The notes under the pieces are model-generated. The model had not been told where the DNA came from, searched no databases, and saw only the letters and a list, made by a program, of their open reading frames with translations. The position numbers were made by a program, and so were the translations under genes. From Paraburkholderia sp. Tr-20389 (lineage in GTDB: Bacteria; Pseudomonadota; Gammaproteobacteria; Burkholderiales; Burkholderiaceae): DNA of 64,000 nt. Where the stretch lies: NCBI RefSeq assembly GCF_017104565.1, contig NZ_JAAGPD010000038.1, positions 56,422-120,421 on the forward strand, given 5' to 3'. Positions within the stretch are counted from its first letter, which is position 1. Each line of letters opens with the position of its first letter. Below, one piece after another: positions 36,499-45,347 of this stretch.

Positions 36499-37311
36499 TC
36501 AGGTCGCCGCGCGCCGCACCACGGGCGTTTCCGGCGTCGGATAGCCCGCTTCGCGGAAGGTATCGATGATCGCGCGGTTCGTATCGAAGTACACCTGCCA
36601 GTAGTTGTCGTTATGCGTGTAAGGCCGCACGCACAGGAGCGGCCCTTCCGGCGTGAACGACAGCACCTCGATATCCGGCGGCGGACTCTCCGAAACATTT
36701 GGAATCTTCGTGACGGCGGCGCGCAAGCGGTTCGCCGCATCGATGGGATCCACGCCGTTCGCGACCTTCGCCGTCAGTTCGACGCGCCGCACCGGTTGCG
36801 CGCTGTAGTTCGAGATCACGCCAGAAAAAATCGTGTTGTTGCCGACGATGGTCAACACGTTGTCGGGCGTGATGATCGTCGTGCCGAACAGGCCGAGTTC
36901 CTGGACCGTACCCGTCACGCCGCCCGCCGACACGAAATCGCCGACCTTGAACGGCCGCAGCACCTGCATGAAGATGCCCGCCGCGAAGTGCGCCAGCAGC
37001 CCGCCCCACGCCGTGCCGACCGCGAGACCGACGCCCGCGAGCAACGCCGCGAAAGATGTGGTCTGCACGCCGAACACCTGCAGGATCGCGAGTACCAGCA
37101 GCAGGTTCAGAAGGCCGGCGAGGATCGAGCCGAGATAGTGCGCGAGCGTCGGGTCGACTCTGCTGTTGCGCGCGAGCACTTTGCGCAGCAGGCCGATGAT
37201 GAGTCCGATCACCCATCGCCCGACGATCCACAGAACGATTGCACCGAGTACCTTGATTCCGATGTCGATGCCCTGGGTCATCAGAAAGACGCGTACGGCT
37301 TCTATATCCAC
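36499..37311 (-). CDS. mscS: Small-conductance mechanosensitive channel (MscS family)
   Basis: 270 residues from the GTG at 37311 (MDIEAVRVFLMTQGIDIGIK), preceded by GAGGGAATC. Three transmembrane helices are visible, the third being the Gly/Ala-rich pore helix LLAGVGLAVGTAWGGLLAHFAAG. It is followed by the beta domain FKVGDFVSAGGVTGTVQELG, LFGTTIITPDNVLTIVGNN, and a C-terminal alpha/beta domain. It relieves hypo-osmotic turgor. The longer open frame upstream (ATG at 37509) adds 66 residues without membrane or family character. The 290 bp upstream (37312-37601) shows no gene. Confidence 0.92.
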   Translation of the reverse strand: MDIEAVRVFLMTQGIDIGIKVLGAIVLWIVGRWVIGLIIGLLRKVLARNSRVDPTLAHYLGSILAGLLNLLLVLAILQVFGVQTTSFAALLAGVGLAVGTAWGGLLAHFAAGIFMQVLRPFKVGDFVSAGGVTGTVQELGLFGTTIITPDNVLTIVGNNTIFSGVISNYSAQPVRRVELTAKVANGVDPIDAANRLRAAVTKIPNVSESPPPDIEVLSFTPEGPLLCVRPYTHNDNYWQVYFDTNRAIIDTFREAGYPTPETPVVRRAAT

Positions 37312-37601
37312 GATTCCCTCGCTTGAGTCGGTTGCGTATGACTGACTCGTGCATGCGACGACGCAGCGGATGCGAGGCGGATCAGCAAGGCGGACGCCGC
37401 GTCCATCGCGTGGTGCTGCACGATGTTCTTTTCCGGTACGGCGAACGGCTTGAACGGGCGGAGTTGCCCGAGATGCGAGAAACGGCGGCGCAGTTGCCGC
37501 AGCCTGCAATCATCGACTGTTATAGGTGATGGCGCGGCCCTGAGCAAGCTCTATTCCTGCTACCCAGTTGCCTGGAACGGCGGTGGCCGGTTGCACCTTG
37601 C

Positions 37602-37940
37602 CTAGGTGCCCACGACAGCGCGCGTGTCCGTGCGTTCGGCAGCTTTGCGGCTGCGCATGCGCGACAGGCCGATGGCGATTCCGCATGCCGTCAGATAAGC
37701 GGCGCTGCGCGTCGCGAAGGCGTCGGTCGTGCTGAACTTGCCGTAGCGCGCCTGCGAATCCGCGAACACGAGAAAGGTCAATGCCGCATCGAACAGCAGC
37801 GCGACCGCGACGAACGCAACGAACAGCAGGTAGCCGTTCGCGTAGGCGTCGGGCCTCATCTTGTTGACGACGCAACAGACGACCAGCAACGCGGCCAGAA
37901 TGGCCAGGTTCGAAATCAGATCGAGCAGGAAATTGATCAT
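37602..37940 (-). CDS. Small multi-pass membrane protein, function unknown
   Basis: 112 residues from the ATG at 37940. Three hydrophobic segments are seen: LLDLISNLAILAALLVVCCV, LLFVAFVAVALLFDAALTFL and, after a polar loop (DSQARYGKFSTTDAFATRS), AAYLTACGIAIGLSRM. The tail is basic. There is no recognised family. The open frame continues upstream to 38045, and the MARGIVKDRF... start at 37982 is equally possible because no start has a clear ribosome-binding site. It is isolated between mscS and the MFS gene on the same strand. Confidence 0.6.
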   Translation of the reverse strand: MINFLLDLISNLAILAALLVVCCVVNKMRPDAYANGYLLFVAFVAVALLFDAALTFLVFADSQARYGKFSTTDAFATRSAAYLTACGIAIGLSRMRSRKAAERTDTRAVVGT

Positions 37941-38150
37941 GGCGGTGAGATGAAAGCGATCCTTGACGATGCCTCTCGCCATGTGCGATCGATGTGTGAA
38001 AGCCGACCCTGCGAGTAGCCGCGCGATCATTGCACGCCTTTTCATCTCGATAAATGCAAATATAGGGAGTCCGGAATAACACGTTGGCCGGGTACGACAC
38101 GCTGTGATGGTTTATGACGTTTCGACGCTGCCCGGCACGCCAAATGTGAA

Positions 38151-38181
38151 AAAGGGTCTCCGGTTGCCCGGAGACCCTTTT
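38151..38181. terminator. Bidirectional intrinsic terminator downstream of the MFS gene
   Basis: AAAGGGTCTCCGG (38151-38163), TTGC loop, CCGGAGACCCTTT (38168-38180): a perfect 13-bp stem with T residues on the plus side and, on the minus side, TTTTTC after the stem. It ends the MFS transcript 25 bp past its stop. Confidence 0.85.
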
Positions 38182-38205
38182 GATTTCACGACGACGAACG
38201 TCTCG

Positions 38206-39699
38206 TTACGGTTTGACCGGCGCGGCGGGCGCGAAGTCTTCCGCGTCGACGTCGTAGCCCGATGGCTCCCAGCGGATCGCCAGCAGCGCGATGAGGCCGC
38301 ACAGCGGCGCGGCCGCGATGATCCAGAACACGCGCGTATGCAGCGCTGCCGCGAGCACGGGGAAGAGGAACAGCGAGACCGTGGAACTGGCGCGCATCAG
38401 CGTCTGGTTGAAGCCGACGCCGACGCCGCGAAGCGAGGTCGGATAGCTCAAGGACGCGAACGTCATGCTGTGCGAGCCCGGCCCGAAACCCTGGCCGAAC
38501 AGGAAGAGCGCGAGCATCGCGATCGCGATGGCGACCTGCGCGCCGCCGGCCGGTTTGCCGACGACGGCAAGACCGACCAGCGCGACGAGCTGGCAGGCGT
38601 AGCCGAGCACCGTCAGCTTCCACGCGCCGACCTTCGGCACCGTGCGCACCGCGATGATGCCGCCGACGAACGCAAATGCGAGGTTCAGCACGAGCGATGC
38701 GAGGATCGTCGTGAGCATCGACTGCGCGAGGAAGCTCGAGATGATGACGGGCAGACCGAACGCGACCGCGTTATAGGCGAACGACGACGCGATCGCGATC
38801 ACCGTCGCGAGCACCGTGCGCTTCAGATAGACGCCTTTGAGCAGCGTGCCGTAGTTCTTCCACGATGCCGTGCGCACGTGGCTGCGTTGCGCGGCCGCGG
38901 CGGCATCCGGCGCGACGTCGGCATCGATGCCATATGAGCGCTTGAGAATCTGCGCAGCGCCCTTGAGATCGCCCTGATTCGCGGCCCAGACCGGCGATTC
39001 GCTGATATAGCGGCTGCGGATCGCGATGATGACGATGGCGGGCACGGCGCCAAAGCCGAGAATCAGACGCCATAGCAGAGGCTGGTGGCTCTCCGGCAGC
39101 GTCGCGTAGAACGCAAGCACGAGCAGATAGGACACGCTGATGGCCGCGTACCAGACGGGACACCACATCGCCACGCGTGCGGCCTTGTTGCCCTTGCCCT
39201 GCAGCCGCGAGAATTCGGCGAGAAACGCCATCGCGACGGGCAGATCGATGCCGACGCCCAGTCCCATCACGAAGCGCGCGCCGCCGAGCACCCATGCATT
39301 CGGCGCGAATGCGCAGGCGAGCGCGGCGATCACGAAGAAGAACATGTCGGCCATGAACACGCGATAGCGGCCGATACGATCCGTCAGAAAGCCGCCGAGA
39401 CACGCGCCGACGATCGCGCCGAACGTGATCGCCGAAGCGACGAAGCCCGTGCCGGCGGGCGTCAGCGAGAATTCGCGCCCGACGTCCTTGAGGCCGAACG
39501 CAAGCGCGCCGAGATCGTAGGCATCGAGGAAGACGCCGCCGAGTGCGATCGCGACGACGATGCGCGCGTCGCTGCCGACGGCGGCGCCCTGGTTGACGAG
39601 TGCCGAGACGTCGGCGGCGGAGCGGATGACAGGCTTGTTATCGGCGCGGGGCGATGCCTGCGCGACGCCTGCTTCGGGCGCGAGAAGAGTGGTGGACAT
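38206..39699 (-). CDS. MFS transporter (metabolite:H+ symporter / sugar-porter-like)
   Basis: 497 residues from the ATG at 39699 (MSTTLLAPEAGVAQA). Twelve helices are expected. The first is in IVVAIALGGVFLDAYDLGAL, and the MFS motif A follows as LGGFLTDRIGRYRVFMADMF. RFVMGLGVGIDLPVAMAFLA resembles the PETL/sugar-porter helix 4-5 region. The second half begins near NYGTLLKGVYLKRTVLATVI, and FLFGQGFGPGSHSMTFASLS is the helix 10 region. Related proteins take up aromatic acids, sugars or osmolytes; the substrate is unknown. It is downstream of the AraC-type gene on the same strand. Confidence 0.88.
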   Translation of the reverse strand: MSTTLLAPEAGVAQASPRADNKPVIRSAADVSALVNQGAAVGSDARIVVAIALGGVFLDAYDLGALAFGLKDVGREFSLTPAGTGFVASAITFGAIVGACLGGFLTDRIGRYRVFMADMFFFVIAALACAFAPNAWVLGGARFVMGLGVGIDLPVAMAFLAEFSRLQGKGNKAARVAMWCPVWYAAISVSYLLVLAFYATLPESHQPLLWRLILGFGAVPAIVIIAIRSRYISESPVWAANQGDLKGAAQILKRSYGIDADVAPDAAAAAQRSHVRTASWKNYGTLLKGVYLKRTVLATVIAIASSFAYNAVAFGLPVIISSFLAQSMLTTILASLVLNLAFAFVGGIIAVRTVPKVGAWKLTVLGYACQLVALVGLAVVGKPAGGAQVAIAIAMLALFLFGQGFGPGSHSMTFASLSYPTSLRGVGVGFNQTLMRASSTVSLFLFPVLAAALHTRVFWIIAAAPLCGLIALLAIRWEPSGYDVDAEDFAPAAPVKP

Positions 39700-39840
39700 G
39701 CGGCGTGTGCGCGCAAAAACGCGCAAAAGGGCGAATCGTACTGGCGCCCATTCACCGCGATCAACGTTATTTTTGTTATTAGCTCATGCACACCGTCATG
39801 CGGGACGCATCACGGTGGACATGTAAGCAGGCTCGCGTCT

Positions 39841-40905
39841 TCAATTTTTGGTGATGCTGTGCCGATGCGCTGCGCGATAGTCGGTGGGGGAAATGGACAG
39901 GCGTTTGCGGAAGATCTTCGCGAGTCCGTCGCCGCTGCGCACGCCGCAGCGGCGCGCGATACCGTCGATCGACATGTCGGTCTCCGTCAGCAGCAGACAG
40001 CTCGCGTCGAGCCGCGCGCGCAGCAGATATTCCGACGGCGTGAGCCCGACTTGCGCCTTGAAGCGTCGCAGGAAGTTGCGCTCGCTCATCTTGGCTACTT
40101 CGGCCGCTTCCGCGACCGAGATATGCCGCGTGTAGTTCTCGCGGATCCAGTGCGCGGCCGTCGTGATCTTTCGGCTGATGCCCTTTTTTTCGTCGTCGTC
40201 GAGAATCGCGTCGAGCCGGCGCGATGCGCCCGACAGCGCGCGCTCCGACACGATCCGTGCGATCGGCGTGCCGTGATCGCGCTTGATCACGGTCAGCGCG
40301 GCCGCGATCGAACGCACGGGTGCGTCGACGTCGATGGAGGCGCCTGCCTCGATCTGCCATTGGGTTTCGTGGGCGACGGGTGCGACGGGCCTGCCCGAGG
40401 CGTCGGTTGCGCCCGGCATGCTGCGCCAGCCGCGCCGCTCGAAGGCGATATCGGCGGCGGCCAGCACGCCGAGTCCTTCGTCGAGCGCCTTGACGACGCG
40501 AATCTTCGGCGCGATTGCGCGCAACCTTCGGATCAACCGCTCGTTCGCTTTCGCGCGCGACGCGCCCGGACCGCCGACGATGAACAGCGTATCGAAGCCG
40601 TTCAGCAGCGGTCCATTGAGGCTCTCCGTCCACACGCGCAGCGAACAGCTGCTGACGACGCTGCCGCCCATTTCGGACAGCATGACGATCGAATAGGACG
40701 GTTCGACACCCGAACCCTCGTCGCCGGATTGGTCGGCTTGTGCTTCATTGGCGAGTCGAAATGCGTCAGCGAGCAGGCAAACGTCGCTAAGCGGAAATCG
40801 TTCAAAAACGAGAATACCGATGCGTTTGACCATGTGCCCGAGGTTGACGACTGCGCTCGACGAGGTTGAATCCATCCACCGACTCACCGCGTGCTCATAT
40901 CGCAT
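39841..40905 (-). CDS. AraC-family transcriptional regulator with DJ-1/PfpI-like N-terminal domain (GlxA type)
   Basis: 354 residues from the ATG at 40905, with GGAGACAG upstream. Residues about 25-200 form the DJ-1/PfpI (class I amidotransferase-like) fold: RIGILVFERFPLSDVCLLAD, then SLNGPLLNGFDTLFIVGGPG. The catalytic Cys of active members is absent at the expected elbow (GLGVLAAADI). The C-terminal AraC DNA-binding domain (about 255-345) has two helix-turn-helix units: SVAEAAEVAKMSERNFLRRF and DGIARRCGVRSGDGLAKIFR. It is divergent from galU across 190 bp and closely similar to the regulator at 46210-47211, so a role in polysaccharide control is plausible. Confidence 0.88.
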   Translation of the reverse strand: MRYEHAVSRWMDSTSSSAVVNLGHMVKRIGILVFERFPLSDVCLLADAFRLANEAQADQSGDEGSGVEPSYSIVMLSEMGGSVVSSCSLRVWTESLNGPLLNGFDTLFIVGGPGASRAKANERLIRRLRAIAPKIRVVKALDEGLGVLAAADIAFERRGWRSMPGATDASGRPVAPVAHETQWQIEAGASIDVDAPVRSIAAALTVIKRDHGTPIARIVSERALSGASRRLDAILDDDEKKGISRKITTAAHWIRENYTRHISVAEAAEVAKMSERNFLRRFKAQVGLTPSEYLLRARLDASCLLLTETDMSIDGIARRCGVRSGDGLAKIFRKRLSISPTDYRAAHRHSITKN

Positions 40906-41095
40906 CGTCTGTCTCCAGTGCCGAGGACGGCGAAAGAATAAAGGTCTGCGTGCCTTGGCTCCATCATAGGCCTACGTTTTTGCTGGCTGAACGCTCAAGT
41001 CGGAAATAAACGAGAAGTTGGCAGATCGGCTCGATATTCGCGGAATACGCTGGCGTATGGATGCTTATCAATCAACTCAACGAAGAGGCGCGAGC

Positions 41096-42028
41096 ATGCT
41101 CAGCATACGCAAGGCGGTGTTCCCCGTGGCCGGTCTCGGCACCCGATTCCTCCCGGCGACGAAGGCAAGCCCCAAAGAAATGCTGCCCGTGGTGGACAAA
41201 CCGCTCATCCAGTACGCAGTCGAAGAGGCGATCGCCGCGGGCATCACCGAAATGATCTTCGTCACGGGGCGCAGCAAGCGTGCGATCGAAGACCATTTCG
41301 ACAAGTCGTACGAGGTCGAGTGCGAGCTGCTCGCACGCGGCAAGCTCGCGCTGCTCGAACTGGTGCAGAACATCAAGCCGAGTCACGTCGAGTGCTGCTA
41401 CGTGCGCCAGCCGGAGCCGCTCGGGCTGGGCCACGCGGTGCTCTGCGCGGAAAAGCTGGTGGGCGACGAACCGTTCGCCGTGATCCTCGCGGATGATCTG
41501 CTCGACGGCGAGCCGCCCGTGCTTTCCCAGATGGTGAGCCTCTTCAATCACTATCACTGCTCGATCGTCGGTGTCGAGGAGATAGGGAAGCAGGAATCGC
41601 GTTCGTACGGCGTGATCGACGGCAAGCGTTGGGACGACCGGCTCTTCAAGATGTCCGGCATCGTTGAAAAGCCCGCGCCGGAAGACGCGCCGTCGAACCT
41701 CGGCGTGGTGGGCCGCTATGTGCTCATGCCTGCCATCTTCGATCGGCTGCGGCGCCAGCATGCAGGCACGGGCGGCGAGATCCAGCTGACGGACGCCATC
41801 CAGGCGTTGCTCGGCAGCGAGCAGGCGCTTGCGTATCAATATCTGGGCAGGCGTTTCGACTGCGGCAGCAAGCTCGGCTATCTGAAAGCGACCGTCGAAT
41901 TCGCGTTGCGTCATCCCGAGGTCAAGGACGCGTTCGATGCGTATCTGCGCGAGCGCATGCAGGACGGACGCGTCGCGGACGGCGAGGGCGCGAAGGAAGA
42001 ACTGGCCGAGTTATTGAGCCGGGTGTGA
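41096..42028 (+). CDS. galU: UTP-glucose-1-phosphate uridylyltransferase
   Basis: 310 residues from the ATG at 41096, with GAAGAGG upstream. It makes UDP-glucose. The N-terminal nucleotide-binding signature [20 protein letters not shown] is followed by [58 protein letters not shown] and [23 protein letters not shown]-glucose is the likely donor for the first sugar of the exopolysaccharide repeat built by the downstream locus. A clear terminator follows. Confidence 0.95.
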   Translation: MLSIRKAVFPVAGLGTRFLPATKASPKEMLPVVDKPLIQYAVEEAIAAGITEMIFVTGRSKRAIEDHFDKSYEVECELLARGKLALLELVQNIKPSHVECCYVRQPEPLGLGHAVLCAEKLVGDEPFAVILADDLLDGEPPVLSQMVSLFNHYHCSIVGVEEIGKQESRSYGVIDGKRWDDRLFKMSGIVEKPAPEDAPSNLGVVGRYVLMPAIFDRLRRQHAGTGGEIQLTDAIQALLGSEQALAYQYLGRRFDCGSKLGYLKATVEFALRHPEVKDAFDAYLRERMQDGRVADGEGAKEELAELLSRV

Positions 42029-42061
42029 GCGCGCAGTGGTTTCGACAAGCGTTTCGACAAG

Positions 42062-42092
42062 GCGCGGCGGGCAGAGTCCGCCGCGCTTTTTT
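42062..42092 (+). terminator. Intrinsic terminator after galU
   Basis: GCGCGGCGG (42062-42070), GCAGAGT loop, CCGCCGCGC (42078-42086), then T6. It is 34 bp past the galU stop. Confidence 0.9.
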
Positions 42093-42121
42093 CATCCAGG
42101 CACCGCCGCACGCGTGCGGAC

Positions 42122-42595
42122 TCAGCGGAAATAGGCCTTGGTATTCTCGTGCACGTCGTCGCGCGCGAGCAGCGCTTCGGGCGTGAGCCAGATATAGCGG
42201 CTGTGCTGATCGAAGCGACCCACGGATGCGGTATTTTCCAGCGTCAGGAAATAGGCGAGCACGACATAGTGCGTGGAGATCGCGTCGGCGCCGGCGAAGT
42301 TGTCCTTATAAAGGTGTTCGAACAGTCCGCCAAAACGCGCGGCCGATCGCTCCATGCCCGCAATGCCCAGTTCCGCATCGACGATGCGCGTGAACGCCGC
42401 GTCGAGCCTTTCGTTCTTGCAGATGCGCCCGCCCGGCACGAACCACGTGCCGAGCGCCGGCCGGTTGCGTCGATGCCCGACCAGCACGCGGCCCCCGTAA
42501 TCGGACACGATCAGGTCGATCGACACGAGCGGCGTCATTCGCACGACCTGAAGAAAATCGTCTGCTTCGAGAAAATCCGCGCACGTAGCGGCCAT
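42122..42595 (-). CDS. gmm: GDP-mannose mannosyl hydrolase (Nudix family)
   Basis: 157 residues from the ATG at 42595, with GAGAGAGAC upstream. It hydrolyses GDP-mannose (or GDP-glucose) to GDP and the sugar. The modified Nudix box PGGRICKNERLDAAFTRIVD with AELGI lacks the usual REUXEE glutamates, as is typical of the Gmm/WcaH branch. TPLVSIDLIVSDYGGRVLVG and HRRNRPALGTWFVPGGR at the N-terminus match too. It sits next to the GDP-mannose/GDP-fucose locus, so it may tune the nucleotide-sugar pool. It is convergent with galU. Confidence 0.88.
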   Translation of the reverse strand: MAATCADFLEADDFLQVVRMTPLVSIDLIVSDYGGRVLVGHRRNRPALGTWFVPGGRICKNERLDAAFTRIVDAELGIAGMERSAARFGGLFEHLYKDNFAGADAISTHYVVLAYFLTLENTASVGRFDQHSRYIWLTPEALLARDDVHENTKAYFR

Positions 42596-42701
42596 GTCTC
42601 TCTCTCGCCTGTTGTCTTGTTTAATGGGTGCAGCGCAGTGCCGCTTCATAGGCCGGCCACGCGGCCGGCGCGCGATCGGATGCGCAACCGGCATGCCTCG
42701 T

Positions 42702-42842
42702 CTATTGATCGCGGTCGTGGGTGAACAGACGCGACGAGGTGCCGAACAGAAAGGCGATGACGACGGCGATCCCCACGCACAGGAACAGCGCGGAGGCCAG
42801 TATTGCGACCAAAATCACCATGATCCAGCCCAAACCGGTCAT
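42702..42842 (-). CDS. Small single-helix membrane protein, 46 aa
   Basis: Minus-strand ATG at 42842 to TAG at 42702, with GGAGCAGTGGGG just before the start. The sequence begins MTGLGWIMVILVAILASALF and stays hydrophobic to about residue 33 (one long or two short helices), then ends in a charged tail SSRLFTHDRDQ. No family is recognised. Codons are ordinary for the neighbourhood. It lies between gmm and the GH39-like gene on the same strand. Confidence 0.6.
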   Translation of the reverse strand: MTGLGWIMVILVAILASALFLCVGIAVVIAFLFGTSSRLFTHDRDQ

Positions 42843-43064
42843 CCCCACTGCTCCGTCGTCGTGGCCTCGCGTGCTTGCGTGCGCTGCGCTCCGTGCCCGT
42901 GCCGCGAGGCTTGCGGCATTGCAGAGAGTCTAGTCGTAGCAATAAATGGCGGTTCTGTCGTCTGACGCCTAAATCCCGTCTCGTATGGCCAATTCGCGAC
43001 AGATGCGCACGCGCGCTGGGCGATCGGTCGCGAGAGGACGAGAGAAACCATCAAGGCCGCTTCG

Positions 43065-45335
43065 TCATGGCGCGACGTAGCCCGCAGGCGTCGTCACGTT
43101 GGCCTTCATCACAGCGGCATTCGACGACACCACATACACAGGCGTCTCCGTCAGCGCGAGCGTCACGTGGCCGTCCTCGTAGGGCAGGCTCGACGGATTG
43201 CCCATCATGTCGAACACCGTTACCTTGCCCGACGTGCCCGGCGCATCGACCTGCAGCCGCCACGTCACGCCTGCTGTCGGATCGAAGTGGGTCGACTTGT
43301 TCCACTTCGCGTTGTCATGCGTCCAGGCGGCCGTGATCACCTTGCCGTTGTTCAGCCGCTGGAACGCGTACGCGTAGACGCCCGCCGGCGTGCGCTTGAT
43401 GGGGCCGAGCGTCGCCGTGCCGTCGATCAGGCGCGTCATCGCGACGATCGCGGATGCAGCGGGTTTCGGACTCACCGTGTTGGGTCCGAATGCGCCTTTG
43501 GGATGATCGAGATCGAAGAACACGCCGTAGCCCGGCGTCGCGGCAGGCGAGTCGTTCGAATAGAAGATATAGGTCATGTCCGCGCCTTCGCCGAGCAGGA
43601 TCAGATGCGTGCGTGCGACGACGGCGCCTTGCGCGTACAGCACGTCGTTGGGCGGATAGTGCGGACCGTATTGCTCGCCGACGTCGTAGCTGATGCCCGT
43701 CTCCGTCGCGAACAGTTTCGCACCGGGCTTGTACTGCTCGGCCATCACACGGCGCAGCGCGCGCATCGCGGTCGGCAGCGCGTATTGCGCCTGTTGCGGA
43801 TCGCTCGCGTTCATCAGCCGCTCCGGCGGATGTGACGGGCTGTTGCCGCCGGGATCGTAGTAGCCGTGAATCGCGATTCCATCGACATACTTCGGTAGAC
43901 CGAGGGGCGCGAGACGCTTGAGCCATTCGACGTTGCCGACCACCGAGCCATACGTCGGTCCCATCACGACGGCATTCGGATCGGTCGCATGAATGCCTTC
44001 ATGCACGGCTTTATAAAGCTCGACGAAATTCGCATCGGTATCGCGCCACGGTAGCCCGCCTGCCGCATCGGGTTCCCACGTCACCTGGTAGTAGTTGCTC
44101 TGCTGCGTCGGAAACACCGCGCTGCGCACGTGGCTCGATTCGGTGCCGACGCGCTGCATGTATTCGCGCAACGCGCTCGTCGACTTCGGCAGATAGCTGT
44201 GCGTCTGCTTGCCCGTGGGACTTGCCCAGCCAGGAATGCCATCGAGCTGGATCAGCCGCAGCAGGTCGCCCTTGCGGAACCACGACGCGAGTTGCCGCGT
44301 GGCGGGACTGAAGGTATCCGGACGGTCGGGCTCTTCCTTGTACCAGTTGCGGTTGTCGTTGACCCATGTCAGGCCGAGCTGCGTGTACATCGGCCGATAG
44401 CCGTCGCCGTCGCAGCAGTGCTCGCCGGGCGCGACGAACGCGCCGCCCTGGCCGCCGAAGCGATGCAGGTCCGCGTGTGCGAAATGCACGGGCGGCACGC
44501 TCGCCGACACATCGGGCAGCACGCCGAAGGTTGCAATGCCTTGCGGACGGGTGCCGCGTGCGGGCAATTGCGCATGCGTCTCTTCAAGCGACGCCGACAA
44601 CGCGAAGTAGCCGGCTAATGAAGACTCACAATTCAGTTTCGCCTGACGCGCGCCTTTCGCTACGTCATACGTGCCGCTGGCCTGCACGGTGCCCCACGCA
44701 TCGCGGATCTTCCACGCGAGCTTGTCGTCGCGCGCTGCGCGCGTGGTGATGACAATCTGGAACGAACGGTCGCGCGGAAAGAGGCGCGTGCCGTCGCTGC
44801 CGGGCGTATCTGCTTCGACGGGATCGCCCTGTGGATTTGCTGCCGTCGTCTCCGCCGGCTTGTTGCAACGGAGTCCTTGAGAGTCGTTCGCACGCGGTGG
44901 CGCTTTCATCGGCCAGTCGTTGTCGTCGGAGGACGTGCGCGTGGACGCGGCGGCCGTCGCGGTCGTCGCTTTGGCGGAAGCGGAAGGGGCGGCTTCGTCG
45001 TTCGCGCCTGCGATCCAGCATTGCTTGAGTTCACCGGGCGCGGGATCGCCGAATATGGCGTTATTGCAGGGCGTGCCGTTCGTCAGCGACTTGACCGTGT
45101 TGTGCGACTCGCTGCCATAGCGCACGTCGCGCGTGCCGTTGAAGCTGCATGTGCCGCGTTCGTCCGCACATTTCGTCCAGCTGTCGTTATCGGCCGATGC
45201 ATCGTCACAGCCGCTCGCTATCGCGATGCATAGCGCGAGCGTCGCAGCTCGCAAGGTGAGCGAAGTATTGCGCGAAAGATGTAACTGCGCACGTGATGCG
45301 CACGTCTTACCGAGACCATTGTCGCCATCAGTCAT
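43065..45335 (-). CDS. Putative secreted/lipoprotein glycoside hydrolase, clan GH-A (GH39-like), with Cys-rich N-terminal domain
   Basis: 756 residues from the ATG at 45335, chosen because GGGAGAAAGA precedes it. A long N-region leads to the hydrophobic stretch TLRAATLALCIAIASGC, a possible lipobox with Cys near 43. A Cys-rich module of about 55 residues follows (SWTKCADERGTCSFNGTRDV up to LKQCW), then a Ser/Thr/Ala linker. The catalytic barrel has a likely acid/base Glu421 in YYQVTWEPDAAGG and nucleophile Glu545 in KLFATETGISYDVG, fitting retaining GH39-type enzymes; C-terminal beta strands finish the protein. PslG, a GH39 hydrolase in the Pseudomonas Psl locus, is the functional analogue inferred. 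Family assignment by eye is tentative. Confidence 0.65.
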   Translation of the reverse strand: MTDGDNGLGKTCASRAQLHLSRNTSLTLRAATLALCIAIASGCDDASADNDSWTKCADERGTCSFNGTRDVRYGSESHNTVKSLTNGTPCNNAIFGDPAPGELKQCWIAGANDEAAPSASAKATTATAAASTRTSSDDNDWPMKAPPRANDSQGLRCNKPAETTAANPQGDPVEADTPGSDGTRLFPRDRSFQIVITTRAARDDKLAWKIRDAWGTVQASGTYDVAKGARQAKLNCESSLAGYFALSASLEETHAQLPARGTRPQGIATFGVLPDVSASVPPVHFAHADLHRFGGQGGAFVAPGEHCCDGDGYRPMYTQLGLTWVNDNRNWYKEEPDRPDTFSPATRQLASWFRKGDLLRLIQLDGIPGWASPTGKQTHSYLPKSTSALREYMQRVGTESSHVRSAVFPTQQSNYYQVTWEPDAAGGLPWRDTDANFVELYKAVHEGIHATDPNAVVMGPTYGSVVGNVEWLKRLAPLGLPKYVDGIAIHGYYDPGGNSPSHPPERLMNASDPQQAQYALPTAMRALRRVMAEQYKPGAKLFATETGISYDVGEQYGPHYPPNDVLYAQGAVVARTHLILLGEGADMTYIFYSNDSPAATPGYGVFFDLDHPKGAFGPNTVSPKPAASAIVAMTRLIDGTATLGPIKRTPAGVYAYAFQRLNNGKVITAAWTHDNAKWNKSTHFDPTAGVTWRLQVDAPGTSGKVTVFDMMGNPSSLPYEDGHVTLALTETPVYVVSSNAAVMKANVTTPAGYVAP

Positions 45336-45347
45336 TCTTTCTCCCAT

